Source: CALCMJ01 sp964475415 (GTDB taxonomy: Bacteria > Bacteroidota > Bacteroidia > Chitinophagales > Saprospiraceae). Taken from it: DNA of 64,000 nt. Numbering within the stretch: the first letter of the stretch is position 1; each line of letters starts with the position of its first letter. The notes below the pieces were generated by a model. The model had not been told where the DNA came from, did not search any database, and was given only the letters and a program-made list of their open reading frames with translations. The DNA lies in NCBI GenBank assembly GCA_964475415.1, contig CAYYWZ010000012.1:1-64000 (forward strand). The letters run 5' to 3'. The position numbers and the translations under genes were made by a program. Below are positions 9,657-17,839 of this stretch, piece after piece.

Positions 9657-9674
9657 GCTAGAAATCTAAGATTA

Positions 9675-9719
9675 AATAAAGCCTTCTTATGTATACCTAA
9701 GAGGGCTTTATTTTTTTTT
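9675..9719 (+). terminator. Rho-independent terminator after the choice-of-anchor B gene
   Basis: AATAAAGCC at 9675-9683 pairs with GGCTTTATT at 9704-9712, closing over an inner CTTA/TAAG stem, and is followed by an uninterrupted T-tract to 9719. It sits 18 bp after the stop codon. Confidence 0.85.
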
Positions 9720-9738
9720 AATAATATGTCAAAAGCTT

Positions 9739-9768
9739 TTTGTTATTATACTTATTGGTATATATTTG
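9739..9768 (+). promoter_or_regulatory. Bacteroidota-type promoter for tRNA-Glu
   Basis: A TTTG element at 9739-9742 is followed after 18 bp by TATATTTG at 9761-9768. This matches the known Bacteroidota sigma-ABfr consensus (TTTG, about 19 bp, TAnnTTTG) and lies 18 bp before the mature tRNA. Confidence 0.75.
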
Positions 9769-9786
9769 CGGTGCTTTAGAAATAAT

Positions 9787-9858
9787 GGCCCGTTCGTCTA
9801 GGGGTTAGGACGCCAGGTTTTCATCCTGGTAGCAGGGGTTCGAATCCCCTACGGGCTG
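9787..9858 (+). tRNA. tRNA-Glu (anticodon TTC)
   Basis: The sequence folds as a cloverleaf. Acceptor GGCCCGT pairs with ACGGGCT (first pair a G-U), the anticodon stem CCAGG/CCTGG encloses the loop TTTTCAT with anticodon TTC, and the T arm GGGGTTCGAATCCCC is perfect. The 3' CCA is not encoded (GCT follows). TTC plus the D-arm GTCTAGGGGTTAGGAC is typical of bacterial tRNA-Glu. It has its own promoter and terminator, so it is a monocistronic unit. Confidence 0.96.
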
Positions 9859-9865
9859 CTAAGAA

Positions 9866-9894
9866 AGACACTTAATATTAAGTGTCTTTTTTTT
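9866..9894 (+). terminator. Terminator of tRNA-Glu
   Basis: AGACACTTAA at 9866-9875 is perfectly complementary to TTAAGTGTCT at 9878-9887 and is followed by a T-tract, 7 bp after the tRNA. Confidence 0.85.
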
Positions 9895-10025
9895 GTGTTA
9901 TTGCAAAGTAACAGAGTGGTATTATTTATATTTTCAGATGTATAGCCTTACATTTACAAATCCTAGCACCTAGAAAAAACATTTTATTCACTGATTAAGG
10001 ATTCATTATAAAAATTCTTTGAAGC

Positions 10026-10679
10026 ATGAAATACGAATTGGTAATTTTTGATTGTGATGGCACATTAGTAGATAGTGAAAGTCTTACAAACAGAATCATA
10101 GCTGATATGCTTACGGAGATTGGCATCCCTACTACCGCAAAAGCTTCTTACGATCTTTTCGCTGGCAAGAAATTTTCAGATATAGTACTACATATAAATC
10201 AACAATCTATAGACTACAAAGCTGATTTTGAAGCCGAGTTCAGAAGGCGAAGTAAAATAGTTTTTGAGCAAGAACTAAAGCCTATCCCAGGAATAATGGA
10301 TCTCCTTCGTAACATTAAAATCCCTATGTGTATAGCCTCTAATGGTCCAAGGGTGAAAATGGCAGTTAGCCTTAAAGCCACAGAGATAAAACCCTTCTTT
10401 CCTGACGAAAATATATTCAGCGCTTATGACTTACAAAAGTGGAAACCAAAACCAGATTTATTTTTACATGCTGCGAAAAAAATGAATACTATTCCTTCTA
10501 AATGTATCGTTATAGAGGATACCATATCTGGAGTAATGGGAGCCATAAACGCCAATATGGATGTACTTGCTTACAATCCTCATCAAGATATTACTATGAA
10601 AAATACTAGCGCTAAAAACTTTACAACTATAGCGTCCCTTATGGACTATATCCTTCCTTTACAGTTAAATTATACTTAA
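10026..10679 (+). CDS. HAD-superfamily hydrolase, beta-phosphoglucomutase-like
   Basis: A 217-residue subfamily IA HAD phosphatase. Motif I is FDCDGTLVDSE (nucleophile Asp9, acid/base Asp11), the helical cap follows (about residues 16-80), motif II is CIASNG, motif III Lys lies in QKWKPKPDLF and motif IV is VIEDTISGVMGA. The DxDGTLxDSE pattern with this cap is shared by sugar-phosphate phosphatases and beta-phosphoglucomutases, so the substrate is probably a small phosphorylated sugar. Specificity cannot be read from the sequence. It is a single gene between the tRNA and the copper/heme protein. Confidence 0.88.
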   Translation: MKYELVIFDCDGTLVDSESLTNRIIADMLTEIGIPTTAKASYDLFAGKKFSDIVLHINQQSIDYKADFEAEFRRRSKIVFEQELKPIPGIMDLLRNIKIPMCIASNGPRVKMAVSLKATEIKPFFPDENIFSAYDLQKWKPKPDLFLHAAKKMNTIPSKCIVIEDTISGVMGAINANMDVLAYNPHQDITMKNTSAKNFTTIASLMDYILPLQLNYT

Positions 10680-10743
10680 GGTGTAGAAAAATGAGAAGCT
10701 AAAACTTTTTATCGTTATTTTTAACTAACTAATACAATCAGTT

Positions 10744-12336
10744 ATGAGATCTCTAATATATGTCTTTTGCATCCTTATCTGTTCTCTCCCTAGTGCTGAT
10801 GCACAAATTACATTCTCGGAGCATATAGCGCCTATTATTTATAAAAATTGTGGATCTTGCCATCGACCAGGTGAAATAGGTCCTATGAATTTGACGAATT
10901 ATGATGAAGTAAAAAACTGGTCTACGATGATTAAGTATGTTACTTCTATAAAATATATGCCTCCATGGCAAGCTGATCCAGAATATTCTAGATTTCAAGA
11001 AGAGAACTTTCTATCAGACGAAGAAATTCAAAACATAGCTGAATGGGTGGACAATGGAGCTCCAGAAGGTAACCCAGCTCTTGCACCTCCTTTCCCAGAC
11101 TATCCAGATGGTTCTTTATTAGGAACGCCTGACCTAGTCTTAGAGATGAGCCAGACTCATGTACATCCAGGAAACAATAGAGACTCTTACATGTACTTTG
11201 TCCTTCCTTCTGGATTGACTGAAGATAAAATAATTAAGGCGATAGAATTTAGAGCAGGTAACACTAAGATTGTTCACCATGCGCTCCTCTTTGAGGATAC
11301 AGAAGGAATTGCTGCTGCAACTGATGCAACTACACCCGAATATGGTTTTGAAGGTTTCGGAGGATTTGATGGTGGTGGAGAACTTGGTGTGCTAGATCAG
11401 AAACAATATCCTGGTTATGTCCCCGGACAGAAACCTATAAGATACCCCTTAGGCATAGGTCAGACATTAGCTGCAGGAGCAGACGTAGTTATCCAGATAC
11501 ATTATGCTCCCGGTTCTGTTCCAGAAACTGATAGAAGCAGTGTGAATATTTTCTTCGCAGACGAAGACGAGGAAATAGATAGGTTCGTAGAAGATTACAT
11601 TATGTTACCGCTAAATCTTCCAGGTGGCTTTTTTAGTTTTTTCGTTGCTCCCGAACAAGTAAAAGAGTTTCATGGAACATGGACTGTACAAGAACCAATA
11701 AGTCTTGTCGGCATATCACCGCATATGCACTTACTAGGACAAGACTGGACCGTATATATAGAGCATCAAGATGGCACAACTACTAATCTTATAAGTATAC
11801 CTGAATGGGATTTTAATTGGCAAGGAAATTATTACTTTAATAAGTTTATAATTGCACAGCCTGGTGATGTAGTCCACGCTTTGGCAACCTACGACAACAC
11901 TTCAGAAAATCCCTCTAATCCAAGTAGTCCTCCAAAGCTTATTAGCTGGGGAGAAAATACAGATGATGAGATGTATTACCTGCCCTTATTATTTGTAGAT
12001 TATAGAGATGGTGATGAAGATATTACTTTCGGTTCAGGAACAACGAGTACTGATGATCTAGACGATATCCTAACTAAAAATTATATCCTACCTGTAAGTC
12101 CTAACCCGGTAGAAGGAATCGTAACGTCAGGATTCCAACTATCTTATGGAACCACCCTGCAGATTTCCCTAGTAGATATAAACGGCAAGATTGTAAAAAC
12201 TATTAGGAATGGAGAGTTCTATAATGCTGGTAGACACTTGCTAGAATTCGATTCCCAATCGCTAACTACTGGAACCTATTTTCTCCATCTTAGATCGAAA
12301 CATTTTAACCTAACAGAAAAATTTATCAAAATATAA
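10744..12336 (+). CDS. Secreted heme c plus copper type II (PHM-like) monooxygenase with T9SS tail
   Basis: A 530-residue exported protein (signal MRSLIYVFCILICSLPSADA). An N-terminal cytochrome c-like segment has the heme attachment motif CGSCH (Cys36, Cys39, His40) followed by RPGEIGPM and a typical TMIKYVTSIKYMPPW block. Residues about 130-430 resemble the two beta-domains of peptidylglycine-type copper monooxygenases: all expected copper ligands can be assigned, namely His178-His179 (IVHHALLF), His253 (QIHYAP), His327 and His329 (HMHLLG) and Met410 (DEMYYLPLLF). The C-terminus is a type IX sorting domain (PVSPNPVEGIVTSG onward). In this family copper at one site activates O2 or peroxide and the second site relays electrons; the fused heme could supply them. 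The natural substrate is unknown. Sure of domains, not of reaction. Confidence 0.85.
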   Translation: MRSLIYVFCILICSLPSADAQITFSEHIAPIIYKNCGSCHRPGEIGPMNLTNYDEVKNWSTMIKYVTSIKYMPPWQADPEYSRFQEENFLSDEEIQNIAEWVDNGAPEGNPALAPPFPDYPDGSLLGTPDLVLEMSQTHVHPGNNRDSYMYFVLPSGLTEDKIIKAIEFRAGNTKIVHHALLFEDTEGIAAATDATTPEYGFEGFGGFDGGGELGVLDQKQYPGYVPGQKPIRYPLGIGQTLAAGADVVIQIHYAPGSVPETDRSSVNIFFADEDEEIDRFVEDYIMLPLNLPGGFFSFFVAPEQVKEFHGTWTVQEPISLVGISPHMHLLGQDWTVYIEHQDGTTTNLISIPEWDFNWQGNYYFNKFIIAQPGDVVHALATYDNTSENPSNPSSPPKLISWGENTDDEMYYLPLLFVDYRDGDEDITFGSGTTSTDDLDDILTKNYILPVSPNPVEGIVTSGFQLSYGTTLQISLVDINGKIVKTIRNGEFYNAGRHLLEFDSQSLTTGTYFLHLRSKHFNLTEKFIKI

Positions 12337-12371
12337 GCTTTTAGTAGCTTCAAGCTATTGTAATAGAATCA

Positions 12372-12400
12372 GTCACTAAAGTAGTTTAGTGGCTTTTTTT
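12372..12400 (+). terminator. Terminator before gap
   Basis: GTCACTAAA at 12372-12380 pairs with TTTAGTGGC at 12385-12393 (one G-T pair) around a GTAG loop, followed by seven T. It closes the copper/heme monooxygenase transcript. Confidence 0.85.
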
Positions 12401-12479
12401 ATTGGAACTTTTGTATCTTCATATTACAAAACATTATATCAATATCCGATCTAATTATATTTAAAAAAAGAATAATCTA

Positions 12480-13472
12480 ATGGCAAAAAAGAGAATTGCA
12501 ATCAATGGTTTTGGAAGAATAGGCAGACTGACATATAGAAATCTGTTATTAGACGAAAACGTAGAAGTTGTGGCAATAAATGATTTGACAGATAATCATA
12601 CATTGGCGCACCTTTTAAAGTTCGATAGTGCTCACGGAAGGCTTAATGCTGATATATCTGCTACAGATGATCATATTATTGTTAACGGCAATAAGATTCA
12701 AGCAACAGCAGAAAGAGACCCTGCTAAGTTGAATTGGGCGGAACTTAATATAGATACAGTTTTAGAGTGTACGGGTTTTTTCAGAACAAAAGAAAAAGCT
12801 GCTTTGCATGTACAAGCAGGCGCTAAAAAAGTAATTATTTCTGCACCTGCTAAGGGTGATGGGGTTACAACTGTTGTTCTAGGTGTAAATACAGAAGCTT
12901 CTGAGACTGACAACACGGTTATGTCTAATGCAAGTTGCACAACTAACTGTTTAGCTCCTGTAGTAAAAGTGATAGATGAAAACTTCGGTTTTGTACAAGG
13001 ATCACTTACAACTACTCATGCATATACCTCAGATCAAAAAATTCAGGACGCACCTCACAGTGATCTTAGAAGAGCTAGAGCGGCAGCTTATAATATCGTA
13101 CCTACTACCACTGGTGCGGCTAACGCTGTTGGAAAAGTATATCCTAAGGTTGCAGGGAAGATGTTTGCGATTGCAGTAAGGGTTCCTGTAATAACTGGTT
13201 CTATGATAGAGCTTAATGTTCTTGTAGAAAAAGAAGTTACTGCGGAACAAATCAATGAGGCATTCCAGAAAGCTTCAAGTAGTCATCTAAAAGGTGTGAT
13301 GGAGTATTCTACTGATCCACTCGTTTCTTCAGACATCGTAGGAAATAAGCACTCTTGTATTTTCGATTCTCTTATGACTCAGTCTATGGGGAAAATGATC
13401 AAAGTAGTAGCTTGGTATGATAATGAAGCAGGTTACTCAGCAAGATTAGCGGATTTAGCTGCAAGAATATAA
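12480..13472 (+). CDS. gap: Glyceraldehyde-3-phosphate dehydrogenase, type I
   Basis: GAPDH oxidises glyceraldehyde-3-phosphate to 1,3-bisphosphoglycerate with NAD. The 330-residue protein starts with the Rossmann fingerprint INGFGRIGR (residues 8-16), has the catalytic motif SNASCTTNC with Cys153, and the phosphate-binding THAYTSDQ and RRARAAAYNIVPTTTGAA blocks. Asp35 in VAINDL is the NAD-preferring residue. It is followed after 11 bp by pgk, forming the usual glycolytic pair. Confidence 0.98.
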   Translation: MAKKRIAINGFGRIGRLTYRNLLLDENVEVVAINDLTDNHTLAHLLKFDSAHGRLNADISATDDHIIVNGNKIQATAERDPAKLNWAELNIDTVLECTGFFRTKEKAALHVQAGAKKVIISAPAKGDGVTTVVLGVNTEASETDNTVMSNASCTTNCLAPVVKVIDENFGFVQGSLTTTHAYTSDQKIQDAPHSDLRRARAAAYNIVPTTTGAANAVGKVYPKVAGKMFAIAVRVPVITGSMIELNVLVEKEVTAEQINEAFQKASSSHLKGVMEYSTDPLVSSDIVGNKHSCIFDSLMTQSMGKMIKVVAWYDNEAGYSARLADLAARI

Positions 13473-13483
13473 TAGTAATACAA

Positions 13484-14686
13484 ATGAATCAACTGGATTT
13501 CTCTGGCAAACGTGCACTTGTAAGAGTAGATTTTAATGTACCCATCAACGGTGCAGGTGAGGTAACTGACAACACAAGAATTTTAAAAGCAGTTCCTACT
13601 ATCAAGGCTATCATAGATGGCGGAGGTAGTGCTGTGTTAATGTCTCACTTAGGCAGACCCCTCAGAAAAAAAAATGAGGATGGATCTATCAATAAGACAA
13701 AATTCTCTTTGGGTCAAGTTGTCAAAGAACTTTCTGCCCTACTAGGAACTGAAGTACAATTTTCCTCAGATTGTGTGGGACACGAAGCTATACAAAAGTC
13801 TACTGCGCTTAGACCTGGCGAGGTACTTTTGCTAGAGAATACCAGATTCTACCCTGAAGAAAAAGCTGGTGATGAAGAATTTGCAGCCAGACTTTCTAAA
13901 CATGGAGATATCTATATAAATGATGCTTTTGGGACAGCCCATAGAGCTCATGCTTCTACGACTACAGTTGCAAGGTTTTTTAAAAGCGAAGACAAATCAG
14001 CAGGCTTATTACTTAGTGCAGAAATCGAAAACGCTCAGAAAGTTCTCAATAGTCCTAAGCGTCCTTGTACCGCCATATTAGGAGGTGCTAAAGTTTCTGA
14101 CAAAATCAAACTGATAGAAAAATTGATAGACTTCGCAAACTATATTCTTATAGGAGGTGGAATGAGTTATACTTTTATCAAAGCCATGGGCGGGAGTGTA
14201 GGTGATTCTCTTTGCGAGGATGAATATATCGACCTAGCAAAAGAGTTAATACAAAAAGCTAAAGATCAGAATGTAGATCTTATAATTCCTACAGATACGG
14301 TAACAGCAACTGGATTTTCTAATGATGCCTATGCAGGTGTTGTCAAAAGTATAGAAATCCCTGATGGTCAGATGGGTCTAGATATAGGTCCAAAAGCTAT
14401 AGAACACTATAGCTCTATCTTAGCCTCATCTAAAACAATAATCTGGAATGGCCCAGTAGGTGTTTTCGAAATGGAAAAATTTTCGAAAGGTACTTTTGCT
14501 ATCGCGCAAGCAGTAGCTGATGCTACCAGTAATGGTGCTTTTTCTCTTATCGGTGGAGGTGATTCTGTATCCGCCGTAAACAAAAGTGGACTTGCAGATA
14601 AGGTAAGTTTTATCTCTACAGGCGGCGGTGCAATGTTAGAATTCTTAGAAGGAAAAACATTACCAGGAATCGCAGCTCTAAAATAA
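13484..14686 (+). CDS. pgk: Phosphoglycerate kinase
   Basis: PGK transfers the phosphate of 1,3-bisphosphoglycerate to ADP. The 400-residue protein has the signature RVDFNVPI near the N-terminus, LMSHLGRPL, LLENTRFYPEEKAGDEEFA, AHRAHAST and the C-terminal nucleotide-binding WNGPVGVFEMEKFSKGT and GGGDSVSAVNKSG glycine loops. It is full length and lies 11 bp after gap, so the two are surely co-transcribed. Confidence 0.98.
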   Translation: MNQLDFSGKRALVRVDFNVPINGAGEVTDNTRILKAVPTIKAIIDGGGSAVLMSHLGRPLRKKNEDGSINKTKFSLGQVVKELSALLGTEVQFSSDCVGHEAIQKSTALRPGEVLLLENTRFYPEEKAGDEEFAARLSKHGDIYINDAFGTAHRAHASTTTVARFFKSEDKSAGLLLSAEIENAQKVLNSPKRPCTAILGGAKVSDKIKLIEKLIDFANYILIGGGMSYTFIKAMGGSVGDSLCEDEYIDLAKELIQKAKDQNVDLIIPTDTVTATGFSNDAYAGVVKSIEIPDGQMGLDIGPKAIEHYSSILASSKTIIWNGPVGVFEMEKFSKGTFAIAQAVADATSNGAFSLIGGGDSVSAVNKSGLADKVSFISTGGGAMLEFLEGKTLPGIAALK

Positions 14687-14776
14687 AACACTCTAATGTC
14701 TTAGAAACATTAAGTATTGACAAGCACTTTTTTGTAACTTATCGTTTAGAGATCATACGTTTACAACAAACATAAT

Positions 14777-15529
14777 ATGAAACAGTACTTTTCTTTATTC
14801 GCTCTCCTTTTTATAACAAGTCTTTGTCTAGCGCAAGATTCAAGGTACAGCGATGATATAAAGTATAACTTCCTAGGTGTATCTGTGTCTTATGGAATTA
14901 ATAATACTGCTGGAGATATCTCTGACAGATTCGGCAGACACAGCGAAGCTGGTATAGGTTTTGAATACCATATTCCGAAAAAAGATATAATCTTATATAC
15001 AGAAGCAAAGTTGCTCTTCGGTGACAGAGTCAAAGAACAGACTGTAACTAATCTATTGACAGAAACAGGAAACATCCTAGGCAGTGACGGAAGGTTTGCG
15101 AATATATTCTTTAGAATGAGAGGTCATTACATAGGACTAGGTGTAGCTACAACCATCTTAACAGATGAGGTTGGAAAAGGATTACGTCTCGGTGCATCCG
15201 TAGGTTTACTATCACACTTTATAAGAGTACAGGATGACTCTAATTCCTTACCACAAGTAAGCGGTGATTACGGCAAAGGATACGATAGGCTGACACGAGG
15301 TCCTTCCTTGAAACAACGTATTGGATATAATTATGTCAATAAGGCTAGAAAAGTTTTCTTATCTATCGCATTAGAAATTACCGAGGCTTTTACCTCAGGT
15401 CAGAGACCACTAAATTTTGACACTGGCACCGCTGATAATTCTAGTAGATTAGATATCCTCTATGGACTCAATGTAAAATATACACTACCATTAAGATCAT
15501 ATGCTCCAGCTGGAGAAATCTATTACTAA
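14777..15529 (+). CDS. Outer-membrane beta-barrel-like protein of unknown function, first gene of the LPS core operon
   Basis: A 250-residue protein with a signal peptide (MKQYFSLFALLFITSLCLAQ). The mature part alternates short amphipathic strands (FLGVSVSYGINNTAGDIS; AGIGFEYHIPKKDIILYTEAKLLFG; RLGASVGLLSHFIRVQ; KVFLSIALEITEAF) as in small outer-membrane barrels, and ends with LNVKYTLPLRSYAPAGEIYY. I do not recognise a named family. Its stop codon overlaps the start of waaA by one base (TAATG), so translation is probably coupled with the Kdo transferase; a role in LPS display is only suggested by that linkage. Confidence 0.7.
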   Translation: MKQYFSLFALLFITSLCLAQDSRYSDDIKYNFLGVSVSYGINNTAGDISDRFGRHSEAGIGFEYHIPKKDIILYTEAKLLFGDRVKEQTVTNLLTETGNILGSDGRFANIFFRMRGHYIGLGVATTILTDEVGKGLRLGASVGLLSHFIRVQDDSNSLPQVSGDYGKGYDRLTRGPSLKQRIGYNYVNKARKVFLSIALEITEAFTSGQRPLNFDTGTADNSSRLDILYGLNVKYTLPLRSYAPAGEIYY

Positions 15530-16743
15530 TGCTTAGCTTGTATACCATATTATGGTACACAGTACTCCCTGTAATTCGTCTTCTTTCATTTACTAACTCC
15601 AAGTGGAAATCGTTTTTTACTTCCAGGGATTCTTTTATGTTTAAGAAACCTTCAACCAATAAACAAATTATTATAATCCATTGCGCTTCTGTAGGTGAAT
15701 ATGAACAAACCAAAATCATAGCACAAGGACTTATTTCTAATGGTTACTATGTTGTAATGAGTTTCTTTTCTCACTCTGCTTATGATTTATTGCCAGAAGA
15801 AAACAACTACTACCATCAAAAAGTATATGCCCCTTTTGACATCCCTAAGGAAGTTCGTAATTTCTTAGAATGGCTCTCCCCTAGTCTTGTTATTTTTGTC
15901 AAATATGAGTTCTGGTATAACTGGATAAACATCTTAGACCAAAAACAGATACCCTTTCTATATGTTTCTGTTAATCTTAAAAATAAAGATAAATATTTTC
16001 GGTTCCCACTATGGTCCCTTTTTAAGTTTACTAGAAAAGCATCGCATCTTTTTGTCCAGAACCAAGCCACAAAGGAGAAACTTATGAGCCATGACTATAT
16101 GGAATGGCAACTCTCTGTTATTGGAGATAATCGAGTAGAATCGATATTATCCGATAAGAAAAAGGAAATAACTTTTACTTTCTTAGAAACTGAAAAAAGA
16201 TTTGTATTTATCTACGGGAGTATCTACGAAGAAGAAATAGAAATGATCAATCAAAATATCAGTTCATTTCCTGATGCTTTACATTTAATCTTTCCTCATG
16301 AATTAGACGAAAAAAACATTGACATAATAACAACTCAATTAAACGGGGAAATAGAATACTACGAGGAACATAAGTCATTCCATTCCAATATAATTATTTT
16401 CCCTTTACCAGGATTATTGAAGCATTGCTATAGATATGGTAGCATGGCATATATAGGCGGAGGCTTTGGTAGAAGTATACATAATATTGTGGAAGCTCTA
16501 GCTCATAAATGTCCTGTTACCATAGGGCCAAATCATGTTGGGTTCGAGGAGATAGATGAGTTATCTAGTTCAAACTATATAGAGATAATCGAAAACAAAG
16601 AAAAATTTGTGCCTACTGTAAGGAAATTAGTAGATAGAATCGCTGAGGAAGAAATGGATCATAAGCAAGTAAATGATTACTTTCGCAGATATGCTGATAG
16701 CTCCAAAAGGGTTATGGACTTTGTAGAAAAATTACTTAAATGA
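15529..16743 (+). CDS. waaA: 3-deoxy-D-manno-octulosonic acid (Kdo) transferase
   Basis: WaaA adds Kdo to lipid A precursor at the inner membrane. The 404-residue protein has an N-terminal membrane anchor (LYTILWYTVLPVIRLLSF), the conserved IHCASVGEYEQTK block with the catalytic-type Glu, the VKYEFWYNW motif characteristic of Kdo transferases, and a GT-B C-terminal half with GSIYEEE and YIGGGFGRSIHNIVEALAHKCPV. It overlaps both neighbours (1 base upstream, 4 bases downstream), a strong sign of an operon with the barrel protein and the heptokinase. Confidence 0.95.
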   Translation: MLSLYTILWYTVLPVIRLLSFTNSKWKSFFTSRDSFMFKKPSTNKQIIIIHCASVGEYEQTKIIAQGLISNGYYVVMSFFSHSAYDLLPEENNYYHQKVYAPFDIPKEVRNFLEWLSPSLVIFVKYEFWYNWINILDQKQIPFLYVSVNLKNKDKYFRFPLWSLFKFTRKASHLFVQNQATKEKLMSHDYMEWQLSVIGDNRVESILSDKKKEITFTFLETEKRFVFIYGSIYEEEIEMINQNISSFPDALHLIFPHELDEKNIDIITTQLNGEIEYYEEHKSFHSNIIIFPLPGLLKHCYRYGSMAYIGGGFGRSIHNIVEALAHKCPVTIGPNHVGFEEIDELSSSNYIEIIENKEKFVPTVRKLVDRIAEEEMDHKQVNDYFRRYADSSKRVMDFVEKLLK

Positions 16744-17699
16744 ATTTAGACTTTTCAGATCTACATATCTTGGTTATAGGTGATTCTATGATAGATAAGT
16801 TTGTATATGGTCGCTCAGAAAGACTATCTCCAGAAGCGCCTGTACCAGTGATGCTTCCAGAACGAGAAGAATACAATCTAGGAGGTGCAGCTAATGTAGT
16901 TTGTAATTTATTAGAATTAGGAGCAAAGGCTAGTCTGATTAGCCTTGTCGGCGAGGATGATGAAGGAAAATTATTAAGAAAACTTCTTGATGAAAAACCT
17001 GTAGATAGTTTTCATTTACAGGTAGATAGCAGCCGCAAAACAACTACTAAGACACGTCTCATAATAAATGAAAAGCAAGTATTAAGGATAGATCAAGAAG
17101 ACACCCACGAAATAGAGAAAGAGCAAGAAAACTTAATATTAGAAGCGATTTCAGCATATTTTTCTGACAAAAATTACGATGCTGTAATCCTTCAAGATTA
17201 CAATAAGGGAATACTAACAGAGCATCTAATCACCAGTTGTATTACAATTTGTAATAGTAAAAATATCCCCGTGCTTGTAGATCCAAAGCACAATCACTTC
17301 TTCTCATTCGAGGGATGCGAGGTATTTAAACCTAATATAAAAGAGCTTAGGCATATATTGCAAGAAGATATAGAGATAACTAAAGATGCTTTAGACCTAG
17401 CTATTGCCAAAGTAAGAGAACAGATTTCATGTAAAATCATCATTGTGACCCTTTCTGATAAAGGAGCTTACTATCACGATGGTCAAAGTTCCGGGATTAT
17501 AGCAACAGAAATATTAAAATCGGTGGATGTAAGTGGTGCTGGAGATACTTTTATAAGTATGTTTTGCCTATTATTTTCAAAAAAACACTCTTTACACAAG
17601 GCATTAGAAATCAGCAACTTAACTGCTGGAATCGCATGTACAAAGGCCAATGTCGTAGCAATAAACCTATCAGAAGTATCAAAACTAATAAGGTCTTAG
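16740..17699 (+). CDS. D-glycero-beta-D-manno-heptose-7-phosphate kinase (RfaE1/HldA type)
   Basis: A 319-residue PfkB/ribokinase-fold kinase. Evidence: VIGDSMIDKFVYGRSERLSPEAPVPV near the N-terminus, the GGAANVVCNLLELGA glycine motif, and the C-terminal DVSGAGDTFIS anion-hole/catalytic Asp motif. The SERLSPEAPVPV wording is specific for heptose-7-phosphate kinases of the ADP-heptose route, here without the fused adenylyltransferase domain of enteric HldE. The product feeds the LPS inner core, in keeping with waaA whose stop it overlaps by ATGA. The separate nucleotidyltransferase and phosphatase are not in this window. Confidence 0.92.
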   Translation: MNLDFSDLHILVIGDSMIDKFVYGRSERLSPEAPVPVMLPEREEYNLGGAANVVCNLLELGAKASLISLVGEDDEGKLLRKLLDEKPVDSFHLQVDSSRKTTTKTRLIINEKQVLRIDQEDTHEIEKEQENLILEAISAYFSDKNYDAVILQDYNKGILTEHLITSCITICNSKNIPVLVDPKHNHFFSFEGCEVFKPNIKELRHILQEDIEITKDALDLAIAKVREQISCKIIIVTLSDKGAYYHDGQSSGIIATEILKSVDVSGAGDTFISMFCLLFSKKHSLHKALEISNLTAGIACTKANVVAINLSEVSKLIRS

Positions 17700-17782
17700 A
17701 AGAGACTTTGATAAAAATTCCTATTTTTTAGATGATTTATAAGAATGTATAACAAAATCTTTTTATTATTTTTGGACTATCT

Positions 17783-17799
17783 GTCTTACATTGTAAGAC
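17783..17799. promoter_or_regulatory. 17-bp near-perfect palindrome upstream of the PA-domain secreted protein
   Basis: GTCTTACA at 17783-17790, one central T, then TGTAAGAC at 17792-17799. The arms are perfectly complementary and the one-base centre makes a protein-binding operator more likely than a hairpin. It lies 40 bp before the ATG at 17840. No regulator is identified. Confidence 0.5.
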
Positions 17800-17839
17800 T
17801 TTAAAAAAAACTTGATTAATAAATAAACTAGAACCTATT

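Noticed and set aside
12402..12421. TATCTTCA as the -7 box of the gap promoter
   Set aside because: The partner TTG is only 9 bp upstream and the region overlaps the preceding terminator; promoter position not resolved.
12698..12940. Minus-strand ORF inside gap, and a similar one at 14407-14691 inside pgk
   Set aside because: Codon-usage shadows of highly conserved glycolytic genes.
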